Shown here piece by piece: positions 33,832 through 41,709 of a stretch of DNA of 47,908 bases; within the stretch, counting starts at the first letter, position 1; every line of letters begins with the position of its first letter. The stretch comes from Candidatus Colimorpha merdihippi (GTDB lineage: Bacteria; Bacteroidota; Bacteroidia; Bacteroidales; P3): the NCBI GenBank assembly GCA_018066145.1, contig JAGHRY010000148.1, positions 1-47,908 of the forward strand, in the 5' to 3' direction. The position numbers were made by a program, and so were the translations under genes. The notes beneath the pieces were generated by a model that was given only the letters and a program-made list of their open reading frames with translations, searched no databases and was not told the DNA's origin.

Positions 33832-36144
33832 TCAATCTTCTTTCGCCTGCCATTGCAGATCCATTTTACCAAAACGCAAGGTTACTGATAGCGAGATATA
33901 TCGACTGTTTGTATAAGTATCACTATAGCTGAGGAGGTAGGGATTGGTATTCCAGCTCTGCCTATGACCCCAGTTGAAAAGGTCGCTTATCGAGAGCGCC
34001 AAGGCCAGTCGCTTCCCCCAAAAGTCGCTATTGGCGCCCAAATCCACAGTATAGCTGCTCATATTCCGGCCAAATAACTGCTGAGTGGGTGAGGCATAGT
34101 TGCCCGACACATTAACCCTCACCCGCTTGGCAATCTTCACCCATACGTTGGCCCGCAGGCTATAGGAGGTGGTGCTCTGCTGCTGATGGCCGATGGTGGG
34201 GTGCTGAATGTCGAAGCCGGAGCGGTAGAGGTTGGCATAGAGGCGCAGGTTGAACCAGGCTTTGGGTGAGAGGGTGACGTTGCTCTCGATGCCGTATTGG
34301 TAGCTGGACCCCATGTTGAAAGGCATCGTGAAACTCACCAATCGACCCAGATAAGGGTCGGACGCAAGGGTGACATCGGTAACATCGTCTATCTCTCCCG
34401 ATGTGTACTTGGCATAACTTTCCACACCTACCGACCCTTTGCTGGCAAAATATCGATTCCAGCTAAAGTTGACACTATGCTGGTAACTGGGTTCCAGTGC
34501 AGGGTTTCCCACTTGATAGGAATCCTCACCATAGCATGGCGAAGGCGCAAGTTCCTGAAGACTAGGGTAAGACTGTCCAAAAGAGTAGTTAAGGCGGAAA
34601 TAGTGCATACGCTCTGTGCGGTAGGTGAGCCCTAGCGATGGGGCCAGACGTAAGCGGGTGCATACGGTGTCGAACGGCACGATACCATTCGCCTCAAAGT
34701 CGCTGTTTGTCACAGAGGCTCTCAACCCTAGATTCAGTGTCACGCACTCCCATTTGTGCCGCCAACTGGCATTGACACTGCCCGAACGACCACGCTCGCG
34801 AACGAGGTACGAACGCAACGTGTCGGTAATCGCATAGGCCATGCTGGCGGAGTCAAAAAGACTGATATCGACATTGTTGTTGCGAAACGATGGACTAAGC
34901 CACGCACCAAATGACAGCTCGTCGTTGTCGCCCACAGGGCGGTTGTAGATGGCACTGAGGTCAACCGACGCATAGCTGCGGGCAATATCGCTAGACTTGT
35001 CGTAGGGTTGCATGTGGTCGGCCCACAAGCCTTCCAGCAACGTGTATTCACGGCACTCGGTTTTCTGCGACGAGGAGGAGTTAATGTTGGTAGTCAGGCC
35101 AATCGATAGGTTGTGTCCTTGCTGGTCGAACTTATGTCGCCAGCTGGCAGTGGCCATACCATTACCCATCCGCATCAGCGCATGCGTGCTACTATGATAT
35201 ATGTAATGCAACCTGTCGGGGGCAAAATACCACCAGTCGGCCGTGCTGACCACCTCGTTTTGTGAAGGCATCAGCCATCCCATACCCCAGAGCGAGAATT
35301 CGTTCATCGAGTCGGCCTGATAGCTCAGCGTCGCAAAAATATTGCAGTTCAAGTCGCGAGCATCGCTGCTAAGGCTAGTGGTCGAGATTGCCGTGGTGTC
35401 TATCGTCCCATCGGCACCGTCGGCACGCATAGTGCTGCCGCCCAGCGTCTCTTTAAGGTTTCGGAAATAAGATCCATTCAGATATATGTTGGCCGTCAGC
35501 TTCTCATTCTTAATCACATAGCTTGCCCACGGAGCAAAGCCCGGACGGCTGTTGGCACGAGTGCCGAAGGATACAAAATGACTGTTCCTTATCTTCACAC
35601 TTGTCACGATATTGATAATATGGCAACCTTCCGCCACCATGTATTTGGCTGAAGGGTTCTTGATCACTTCTATGCGGTCGATGGCATCAGCCGGTAGCGA
35701 CTCCAGATACACTTTCAGCGTGGCACCATTCATGTTGGTGGGATAGCCATTCATCCATATCTCCACATCAGATGATCCCCGCATGGTGATATTGCCTTCG
35801 ATGTCCACTTCCACACTAGGCGCATTCTGCAGCGCATCCATGGCCGTGAGTCCTTTTACCGTGGCATCGTCGGCCACATTGTAGCTCACCACCTCGCCAT
35901 CCATGCTGTAGATTGGGCGCGGAGCCTTTACCGAGATGGCTTCCAGTTGCTTGATTTTCATGGCCACAACCAGGCTGTCGCGGCGGATAGAGTCTTCAGC
36001 CGTGGTCACTTTCATCGTGTCCACCACTTTGCGAGCTTGTTCCCGCTTGGCAGCCTCTATTGCATTCATCACTTCTATGGGCAGCTGGGCATAGCCCGCC
36101 ATGGCTGCCATCGTCAAAACAAATAGCAGAAAATACTTTTTCAT
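33832..36144 (-). CDS. TonB-dependent receptor-like barrel (outer-membrane beta-barrel family)
   Basis: A 770-residue outer-membrane protein with signal peptide (ending MAGYAQ, about 20). Residues 20-65 are a charged helical linker; there is no carboxypeptidase-like domain. The plug (about 70-195) shows AISVKAPRPIYSMDGEVVSY in part, TAMDALQNAPSVEVD, IRGSS-like ITMRGSSDVEIWMNG, and IDRIEVIKNPSAKY. The barrel follows to an end in LRFGKMDLQWQAKED. This matches the OMP_b-brl_3 receptors, which are often controlled by ECF sigma/anti-sigma pairs; exactly such a pair lies upstream on the same strand. Its gene starts 69 bp below the DUF4252-like gene. Ligand unknown. Confidence 0.88.
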   Translation of the reverse strand: MKKYFLLFVLTMAAMAGYAQLPIEVMNAIEAAKREQARKVVDTMKVTTAEDSIRRDSLVVAMKIKQLEAISVKAPRPIYSMDGEVVSYNVADDATVKGLTAMDALQNAPSVEVDIEGNITMRGSSDVEIWMNGYPTNMNGATLKVYLESLPADAIDRIEVIKNPSAKYMVAEGCHIINIVTSVKIRNSHFVSFGTRANSRPGFAPWASYVIKNEKLTANIYLNGSYFRNLKETLGGSTMRADGADGTIDTTAISTTSLSSDARDLNCNIFATLSYQADSMNEFSLWGMGWLMPSQNEVVSTADWWYFAPDRLHYIYHSSTHALMRMGNGMATASWRHKFDQQGHNLSIGLTTNINSSSSQKTECREYTLLEGLWADHMQPYDKSSDIARSYASVDLSAIYNRPVGDNDELSFGAWLSPSFRNNNVDISLFDSASMAYAITDTLRSYLVRERGRSGSVNASWRHKWECVTLNLGLRASVTNSDFEANGIVPFDTVCTRLRLAPSLGLTYRTERMHYFRLNYSFGQSYPSLQELAPSPCYGEDSYQVGNPALEPSYQHSVNFSWNRYFASKGSVGVESYAKYTSGEIDDVTDVTLASDPYLGRLVSFTMPFNMGSSYQYGIESNVTLSPKAWFNLRLYANLYRSGFDIQHPTIGHQQQSTTSYSLRANVWVKIAKRVRVNVSGNYASPTQQLFGRNMSSYTVDLGANSDFWGKRLALALSISDLFNWGHRQSWNTNPYLLSYSDTYTNSRYISLSVTLRFGKMDLQWQAKED

Positions 36145-36168
36145 GGTTTTATTGTTTAAGGGTTGAGC

Positions 36169-36205
36169 AGCTTAGTTGTTGTCGCAACAACCATGCCACT
36201 AAGCT
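36169..36205 (-). other. Two-tier hairpin before the TonB-family barrel gene
   Basis: AGCTTAG (36169-36175) pairs with CTAAGCT (36199-36205), and inside it TTGTTG (36176-36181 region) pairs with CAACAA around a 3-nt loop TCG. It lies between the DUF4252-like stop (36213) and the receptor start (36144). No U-run follows it on the minus strand, so a leader structure or mRNA processing site is more likely than a strong terminator. Confidence 0.6.
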
Positions 36206-36212
36206 ACTATAT

Positions 36213-36746
36213 TCATTCTTCACTCATTGATTTAATATTTGCGAGCCATAGTCTATATACATACGCTAGTACCTGTCCCACTTCCTCCTCATCTTTGCAG
36301 TGAAACACCAATGCGGTCTGTTGCTCGACCACTCCATATAAGACCACTAATTCATCAGTATCCGCCCTACTCCGGCCCAGCATTAGGCTCGTTGTCATCG
36401 TTTTAGCTATAGGTCTAGTACTCCTAATTATTTGGGTCGAATCATCCTCCATCATCCTTTTCGTGATAAAGTTGATTGATACCTGCTTCAAAAATTTTGA
36501 GTGCAAGATTGGTTCATGGATAATCTCCATCTTTTTCAAATCTTTCATCAGTCTATTGAAGGTGGCTGTATCGTCGGCCTCAAGCATGGTCACACTTACA
36601 CTATCGTTATCGCCTATCGGGCAGTTTTCTATGCACGAAGCGGTAATACCCCGCACTCCGCACATCTGCTTGTATAAGCTGGTCTGCGACACGGCCATAC
36701 GGCCACACACCACCGCCAGCACCATAAATAAGAACACTTTTTTCAT
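36213..36746 (-). CDS. Exported DUF4252-like protein
   Basis: A 177-residue protein with a signal peptide (MKKVFLFMVLAVVCGRMAVS, about 1-20). The rest is alpha/beta with the sequence feel of DUF4252, a Bacteroidota family that regularly follows ECF sigma/anti-sigma genes: LLMKDLKKMEIIHEPI-like (LMKDLKKMEII), SINFITKRM, DELVVLYGVVE, and a final helix (EVGQVLAYVYRLWLA). The ATG at 36746 overlaps the anti-sigma stop by 4 bases; the longer upstream reading has an unlikely n-region. It may be an output or modulator of the sigma system. Family call is tentative. Confidence 0.6.
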   Translation of the reverse strand: MKKVFLFMVLAVVCGRMAVSQTSLYKQMCGVRGITASCIENCPIGDNDSVSVTMLEADDTATFNRLMKDLKKMEIIHEPILHSKFLKQVSINFITKRMMEDDSTQIIRSTRPIAKTMTTSLMLGRSRADTDELVVLYGVVEQQTALVFHCKDEEEVGQVLAYVYRLWLANIKSMSEE

Positions 36747-37231
36747 ATTGTTATTGCTGATTGTTTCACTAGATTTTCCATGAGTGCCAACACCGCGTCG
36801 GCATTGCACTGGTTTTCGCAATATACCTTTATCCCGCTTTCAGACATGGAATAGGCATATTCCTCTTCCACCTGTGTTGCATCCGGATGGGGCAAGGCTG
36901 GTGCGGGCATGTCAGCTGTGCTGTCGGCCAGACTAGTTGCATTCCCTTTTTCCTTGATTGGCACTTTGGCTGAATGTGCCGGCACAATCTGCTCAGTTTG
37001 GGTTTGATCCACAGTTATAGGGGTTTTGACTGCCAGCACTTCATGTGGCATAGGCCGCTGTCTGTCCACCACCATCAGGCACAGCACCGCAGCCACTGCC
37101 ACCGCAGCACCGGACGCCACCCACGACCATGACGACCGCCTACTGCAGCCGACCTCGACACGTTGTTCTGCTTCGCGCAGTTTACGATTCTCGGCATGAA
37201 CCATTTCTATCCAATTATCCAAATCTTTCAT
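36743..37231 (-). CDS. Putative anti-sigma factor, single-pass membrane protein
   Basis: A 162-residue protein with a cytoplasmic N-terminal region of about 33 residues (MKDLDNWIEMVHAENRKLRE in part), one transmembrane span (about 36-56; VASGAAVAVAAVLCLMVV) and a periplasmic tail rich in Pro, Thr and Glu. The gene order (sigma factor directly upstream with a 4-base ATGA overlap) and topology support an anti-sigma role; no zinc-binding HxxxCxxC motif is seen, so it is not of the ZAS type. It is also overlapped by the DUF4252-like gene downstream. Annotated by context. Confidence 0.6.
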   Translation of the reverse strand: MKDLDNWIEMVHAENRKLREAEQRVEVGCSRRSSWSWVASGAAVAVAAVLCLMVVDRQRPMPHEVLAVKTPITVDQTQTEQIVPAHSAKVPIKEKGNATSLADSTADMPAPALPHPDATQVEEEYAYSMSESGIKVYCENQCNADAVLALMENLVKQSAITI

Positions 37232-37695
37232 TTTGCCATTCCTCTCATTTTTTCTTTAATTCTAAAAATCCGAGTTTGCACGTTGGTTTGGCTGATGCCC
37301 ATCAGTTCGGCAATTTCATCCTGACGCCAACCGTCTATATAGAGGCGCAACAGCCGCTGGTCCTGATGAGACAACCTTGCCATCATAGTCTCCAATAGCT
37401 CAGACAATTCCTTGTCAGCCACTGACTCAGGAATATCTATTCCATCCAAAGGAACTGATTCTGACTGCTTGATATGATGCCGATACCACGAAATAGACGT
37501 ATTCGTAGCCACACGCCAAACCCACGTCACCGACTTGGCCGAGGGTGTATAGTTCTTCCACCCCTTCCAAAGGCTCATAATCACATCCTGCCGAAGGTCT
37601 TTGCGGTCTTCGGCCGAATGAGCAAAAGATCGGCAAATTCGGTCAATCAAAGCCCTATGCTCATCTATTAGTTCCAAGAAAGGATGTGTCATCAT
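37228..37695 (-). CDS. ECF-type RNA polymerase sigma factor
   Basis: A 155-residue sigma-70 family protein with only regions 2 and 4, hence extracytoplasmic-function type. Region 2 spans about 8-78 (DLRQDVIMSLWKGWKNY and SVTWVWRVATNTSISWYR), and region 4 about 100-150 has a helix-turn-helix (WRQDEIAELMGISQTNVQTR) that reads the -35 element. The anti-sigma gene overlaps its stop by 4 bases. It probably controls the genes downstream, including the TonB-family barrel. The ATG pair at 37695 and 37692 are both possible starts. Upstream is the inverted copy B of the structured element, which ends 59 bp before the start codon. Confidence 0.9.
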   Translation of the reverse strand: MMTHPFLELIDEHRALIDRICRSFAHSAEDRKDLRQDVIMSLWKGWKNYTPSAKSVTWVWRVATNTSISWYRHHIKQSESVPLDGIDIPESVADKELSELLETMMARLSHQDQRLLRLYIDGWRQDEIAELMGISQTNVQTRIFRIKEKMRGMAK

Positions 37696-37753
37696 ACTTA
37701 TATTAAACGAAAAAATCTGCAGAATATCACACCAGCAGAAAATTTCATCAAAT

Positions 37754-38246
37754 CCCCCTTGGCAGAATTATTCCATCTAGAGAATCTAGAATCGAATTCT
37801 AGATTCTCTAGCTAGTCCAGCCATTGATGTGCACAAAATCAGTCTGGGCAGATTTTGTGCTAAATACATGTAGCCGACTAATTTAGCCTAGCATAAACCC
37901 GTACTGAAAGTTCTCAAAAATGCCCAAATCTAGAATCTAGAACGCCGTTTTGTGCAATGCATCAAAAAATCCATTCTAGATTCTATATATGGTTGATGAT
38001 TTATTATGGAGCTTATGGGGTTAGTAGCTGATGTGGCTAATGAAACAGCTGCTGCCCAACTTCAAAACTCCAATAACTTCAAATCAACAGTACGTCGTTT
38101 GCCCTAACGACGCTCATCCTACGGGGATCCTACGGGGTTTGTCCGCTCCTAGAGATCGGAGCTACCCCGTAGGATCCCCGTAGAATGAGTGTTCTTTGGG
38201 CGGTGGAAGTGGGTGTTTGTTTTCGAGAATCAATTCCGCCAATGGG
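37754..38246 (-). repeat. Structured MITE-like element, copy B (about 493 bp, inverted to copy A)
   Basis: On the minus strand this matches 6060-6568 through long identical blocks, including the palindrome II loop and a 22-base block containing GACTGATTTTGTGCACATCA. The terminal inverted repeats are clearer here: TTGGCGGAATTGATTC and TTGGCAGAATTATTCC. The immediate flanks CATCAAAT (37746-37753) and TACCAAAT (38247-38254) agree at 6 of 8 bases, a weak hint of a target duplication. The 719-bp gap from 37696 to 38414 holds this element and otherwise nothing recognised. It contains a second inverted pair GCACAAAATC/GATTTTGTGC (37832-37860) that is degenerate in copy A. Confidence 0.8.
37777..37811. 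repeat. Palindrome III of copy B (16-bp arms)
   Basis: Arms 37777-37792 and 37796-37811 pair perfectly around CGA. Relative to copy A, one A-T pair has become G-C (37782 with 37806), both sides having changed together. Confidence 0.85.
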
Positions 38247-38414
38247 TACCAAATAAAAATCGAACCTCTATTCAGCGTGATTTTGACCATATACGTACAA
38301 CATTCCCTATCATACATATACGCTAACGCACCTAAACAGAGGTTCGAACTTGTTTCTATTACTTCTCGTACTGAGGATTAATCTTCACTGCACCAGCACG
38401 ACAGACAAACCTGG

Positions 38415-38834
38415 CTAACGGACACCTTGAGAGGTCCAAGTCTTCGTCTTCAAATCATGCGGACCACCTTCTACACGCTGCATCGTAGCCGTCATATAAT
38501 CATCCTCATGAAGATTGGAACAAACGGCATTGTCGTCGATGAGTGCTAGAATTTGGTCAAAAGCCTCCACTGCCAACTGGTCGCAGGCTTGGCGAGTACC
38601 ATGATAGGTGCGCGTCCACACCACCTCATCGCCTTGTTCATTAACATCCCACAGCGGAGCAAATCCATCAAAAGTAGAGGCATTGTAGTTCTGATATTCT
38701 GTGTAAAGATTGTAATAATAATCCTTCTCAGGGCCATCCGTACCTGCAATATCGATACGTTCGCAACCCGAGGTCATAACCAAGATCAATGCCGCAAAGG
38801 CCAAAGATAATAATTGTATATAGGGTCTCTTCAT
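38415..38834 (-). CDS. Small lipoprotein, unknown function
   Basis: A 139-residue protein with a lipoprotein signal peptide and lipobox cysteine at about 24 (VMTSGCER). The mature part is acidic and rich in Tyr and Asp (EKDYYYNLYTEYQNYNASTF in part), with a short conserved-looking stretch HGTRQACDQLAVEAFDQIL (in part) that may form helices. I do not recognise a family. It is single: the gap to gdhA is 284 bp and the gap to the sigma operon holds the structured element. On the minus strand TATCTTTG (38924-38931) is a good -7 promoter element, giving a leader of about 85 nt. Confidence 0.72.
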   Translation of the reverse strand: MKRPYIQLLSLAFAALILVMTSGCERIDIAGTDGPEKDYYYNLYTEYQNYNASTFDGFAPLWDVNEQGDEVVWTRTYHGTRQACDQLAVEAFDQILALIDDNAVCSNLHEDDYMTATMQRVEGGPHDLKTKTWTSQGVR

Positions 38835-38923
38835 AATAAGTTTGTATTATTTTGTGTTTCTATCCAATTGCAACTCTATTTCATTTTTTCCGGGGATTTT
38901 ACCTGCCCGCGAAATACATTTTG

Positions 38924-38931
38924 CAAAGATA
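38924..38931 (-). promoter_or_regulatory. -7 promoter element (TATCTTTG) of the small lipoprotein gene
   Basis: Perfect TAnnTTTG on the minus strand, 90 bp before the start at 38834. The -33 position lacks TTTG. Confidence 0.5.
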
Positions 38932-39054
38932 CAAAAAAAACGACTAAACTGGGGAAACCATTCCATAACCAATAGGAAACCAATCTGAAATTCTTCGAAA
39001 CCATCCCTTGAGGACTCCCATTTTCACGAAATGACATCCCATTCATCACGTATC

Positions 39055-39092
39055 AAAAAAACAAAGGGCACCCATATTGGGAGCCCTTTAAA
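39055..39092 (-). terminator. Rho-independent terminator after gdhA
   Basis: On the minus strand AAAGGGCTCCC pairs with GGGTGCCCTTT around AATAT, followed after one base by a run of seven T. It starts about 30 bp past the gdhA stop. Confidence 0.88.
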
Positions 39093-39118
39093 TATCTTGG
39101 ATTACGGATAATCAAAGA

Positions 39119-40462
39119 TTAGATGATGCCCTGAGCCATCATAGCGTCAGCTACGCGCATGAAACCAGCGATGTTAGCGCCCTTAACGTAGTTGATGGTG
39201 CCGTCAGCCTGAGTACCATACTTAACGCACATGTCGTAGATGTCGTTCATGATCTTGAGGAGCTTAGCGTCAACCTCTTCAGCAGTCCAGTTGTAGTGAG
39301 CTGCATTCTGAGCGATTTCGAGACCGGAGGTAGCAACACCACCAGCGTTGACAGCCTTACCAGGTCCGAAGGGGATACCAGCTTCCTGGATAGCCTTGAT
39401 AGCGCCGGGCTGAGAACCCATGTTGGAAACCTCAGCTACATACTGTACGCCATTAGCGAGAAGTTCCTTAGCGTCCTCTTCAGCGAGCTCGTTCTGGAAA
39501 GCGCAGGGGCAAGCGATGTCGCACTTAACGCTCCAAGCCTTCTTACCAGCGGTGAACTTAGCCTGGCCGGGGAATTTGTCAGCCATATCCTGAACCTTGT
39601 TGCGGTTGGAAGCACGCATAACGAGCATGTAGTCGATCATCTCGCGGGTGATGCTGTCGGTGAATTCGCAAACACCGTCAGGACCGGAGATAGCAACAAC
39701 CTTAGCACCGAGGTCGAGAGCCTTGGTAGCAGCACCCCAAGCAACGTTACCGAAGCCGGAGAGAGCGATGCGCTTGCCGCACATGGTGTCGCCCTTCTGC
39801 TCAACCATACGTTTTACATAGTACATAGCACCGAAACCGGTAGCCTCGGGACGGATCAAAGAACCACCCCAGCCGTAGCTCTTACCAGTGAGAGCGCCAG
39901 TGCTGTGCTCGCGAGCGAGTTTCTTGTACATACCATACATGTAGCCAATTTCGCGGCCACCAACGCCTACGTCACCAGCGGGGCTGTCCTGATCGGGACC
40001 GATGTTGCGCCAGAGTTCGTAAACAAAGGCCTGGCAGAAACGCATGATTTCAGCCTCGCTCTTTCCAACGGGGTCGAAATCGGAACCACCCTTACCACCG
40101 CCGAGGGGCAGCATGGTGAGGCTGTTCTTGAAGATCTGCTCGAAACCGAGGAACTTCAGCATGGACTCGTTCACCTTGGGGTGGAAACGGAGACCGCCCT
40201 TGTATGCACCGAGAGCAGCATTGTACTGTACGCGGTAACCGAGGTTAACCTGGGTCTTGCCCTGGTCGTCAACCCATACAACGCGGAATTTGAAGATACG
40301 GTCGGGCTCAACAAGGCGCTCAACGATCTTAGCTGCCTCATATTCGGGGTGCTTGTTATATTCCTCTTCGATGGTCTCGAGAACCTCGCGAACGGCCTGC
40401 AAGTACTCATTTTCACCAGGATGTTTGGCTTCCAGGTTAGCCATAATTTCGTTTACTTTCAT
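39119..40462 (-). CDS. gdhA: NADP-type glutamate dehydrogenase
   Basis: Reversibly aminates 2-oxoglutarate to glutamate, normally in the assimilating direction with NADPH. The 447-residue length is typical of hexameric GDH. Motifs: GAYKGGLRFHP (about 85-95), catalytic Lys 124 in GGGKGGSDFD, PAGDVGVGGREIGYM (about 161-175), and the Rossmann-type ALSGFGNVAWGAA (about 235-247). Cofactor preference is taken from the family length and sequence, not proved. It is transcribed alone, with a -7 element TACATTTG at 40509-40516 and a terminator at 39055-39092. Codon use looks biased toward C/G-ending optimal codons relative to neighbours, as expected for an abundant enzyme; this also creates a long false reading frame on the opposite strand. 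Confidence 0.97.
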   Translation of the reverse strand: MKVNEIMANLEAKHPGENEYLQAVREVLETIEEEYNKHPEYEAAKIVERLVEPDRIFKFRVVWVDDQGKTQVNLGYRVQYNAALGAYKGGLRFHPKVNESMLKFLGFEQIFKNSLTMLPLGGGKGGSDFDPVGKSEAEIMRFCQAFVYELWRNIGPDQDSPAGDVGVGGREIGYMYGMYKKLAREHSTGALTGKSYGWGGSLIRPEATGFGAMYYVKRMVEQKGDTMCGKRIALSGFGNVAWGAATKALDLGAKVVAISGPDGVCEFTDSITREMIDYMLVMRASNRNKVQDMADKFPGQAKFTAGKKAWSVKCDIACPCAFQNELAEEDAKELLANGVQYVAEVSNMGSQPGAIKAIQEAGIPFGPGKAVNAGGVATSGLEIAQNAAHYNWTAEEVDAKLLKIMNDIYDMCVKYGTQADGTINYVKGANIAGFMRVADAMMAQGII

Positions 40463-40508
40463 GATATTGAATGTTTTGTATTAAACAAATTGTTAATTAT
40501 CAGTTCAA

Positions 40509-40516
40509 CAAATGTA
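40509..40516 (-). promoter_or_regulatory. -7 promoter element (TACATTTG) of gdhA
   Basis: TAnnTTTG on the minus strand, 47 bp before the gdhA ATG. The -33 element is not clear. Confidence 0.55.
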
Positions 40517-40587
40517 CAACCTTTTTTTGATATAAAGAAAAAAAATTTAGAATTTTTTCAATTTTTACTTTTTGGAGCCTCAAAAGT

Positions 40588-40671
40588 GAATTGTGAATTG
40601 TGGCTGTCGCCCTACGCTACAATCGAAATCCATAATCTCCAATCTCCCGTTCCCCTCATAATTCATGAACC
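40588..40671. repeat. Imperfect hairpin with tandem-repeat arms (GAATTGTG type)
   Basis: The left arm, GAATTGTGAATTGTGG, is two copies of GAATTGTG-like units. The right arm, CCATAATCCATAATTC, is its imperfect complement. It lies between the gdhA promoter and the end of the hydrolase gene in a 287-bp gap with no gene. A similar design with different bases occurs at 46213-46297. Confidence 0.55.
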
Positions 40672-40749
40672 ATAATCCATAATTCGTATCTAAGGGATAG
40701 CCGAACCAACGCACTCATAAATCATAGTGTTTTATTCCTCATCCTCCAT

Positions 40750-41559
40750 TTACATATAGCATGTATGAACGAAATTGAAGATACGCGGACGGATATAGTC
40801 ACGCTCTTCCAAGTGCGACATGTGCGCCACATTATCCAACAGCAATATTTCGGCATGTCGGGCTTCCATGGCTTGCGATAGGGCTAATTCTACCGGAATG
40901 CGGGGATCGTTTTTGCCATAAATAAATAATGTGGGAACCTCCAATTCGCGCAACACCTTCAATCGCGAGGGTCGAACTGCCATGCCCCGCTGCGCTGCCA
41001 CAATGCTACCTTCTTTGGTTTCCAAACATTGATCTTGCAGGTCTTTGATCTCCTGGTTCATATACCTGCGCTTGCTGGCATCGAACAACGTAGGTATAAA
41101 TCCCACGATGTAGCCTGCCCGGTTCTGGCTCACTTGCTCGCAAGTAGCCATGCGCCTTTGGGCAGCCTCCTCGGTGTCGGGCAATGCATGCGAATGAATC
41201 AATCCCAAGCCCCGCAGATAATGAGGATAGAGGTCAGCAAAAGCCAATGCCACATAACCGCCCATCGAATGTCCCACCATCACACATTGGTACACCCCAG
41301 CATCATCCAACACTGCCTTCACAGCTTTTGCCATAAAGTCCATCGTGTGCACCTCGCCAAACGTTTCGCTATATCCATGCCCAGGCAAATCAATGGTGAT
41401 AACCCGCATCGAACGCATATAAGTTAGCACATACGAACTCCAGATATCGAGATTCTGAAGATATCCATGTAAGAGCACTAACGTCTGTTCATGGCCTTTT
41501 CCTTCGTCACGATAATGCAACGTATGTTCCTCAAAAACAATGGTTCTATGCTGTTCCAT
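40750..41559 (-). CDS. Alpha/beta-fold hydrolase
   Basis: A 269-residue cytosolic hydrolase with the complete catalytic triad of the family: nucleophile Ser 98 in GHSMGG, Asp 218 in YGKNDPRIP, and His 246 in DNVAHMSHLE. The oxyanion region HGYLQNLDIW (about 31-40) and DLPGHGYS (about 57-64) are also present. A cap region covers about 125-200. Relatives include esterases, lactonases and dehalogenases; the substrate cannot be told from sequence. It has its own strong promoter (41590-41620). Confidence 0.9.
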   Translation of the reverse strand: MEQHRTIVFEEHTLHYRDEGKGHEQTLVLLHGYLQNLDIWSSYVLTYMRSMRVITIDLPGHGYSETFGEVHTMDFMAKAVKAVLDDAGVYQCVMVGHSMGGYVALAFADLYPHYLRGLGLIHSHALPDTEEAAQRRMATCEQVSQNRAGYIVGFIPTLFDASKRRYMNQEIKDLQDQCLETKEGSIVAAQRGMAVRPSRLKVLRELEVPTLFIYGKNDPRIPVELALSQAMEARHAEILLLDNVAHMSHLEERDYIRPRIFNFVHTCYM

Positions 41560-41589
41560 AGGGGTCTTGTTTAGCTAATTTCAGTTCTA

Positions 41590-41620
41590 CAAAGGTACAA
41601 GTTTTTTTTATAATAGCAAA
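41590..41620 (-). promoter_or_regulatory. Consensus Bacteroidota promoter of the hydrolase gene
   Basis: On the minus strand TTTG (41617-41620) and TACCTTTG (41590-41597) are exactly 19 bp apart, a full match to TTTG-N19-TAnnTTTG. The start codon is 30 bp downstream. This is the best promoter seen in the window. Confidence 0.8.
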
Positions 41621-41709
41621 CTTTATATTGAAATATTTAACAAAAAAAATCCCAACATGCTGTTTTATAACGGATTATTTTTTCATCTACCCAATACACG
41701 ATTGGCACA

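Noticed and set aside
36213-36746. SusD-like partner of the downstream receptor
   Set aside because: It is only 177 residues with a plain signal peptide and lacks the SusD TPR core; it fits the DUF4252 context better.
38196-38381. 61-residue frame across the end of copy B
   Set aside because: It crosses the element boundary and has no counterpart at copy A.
39296-40675. 459-residue open frame antisense to gdhA
   Set aside because: It covers a complete glutamate dehydrogenase with conserved active-site residues; the long antisense frame follows from the skewed codon use of that gene.
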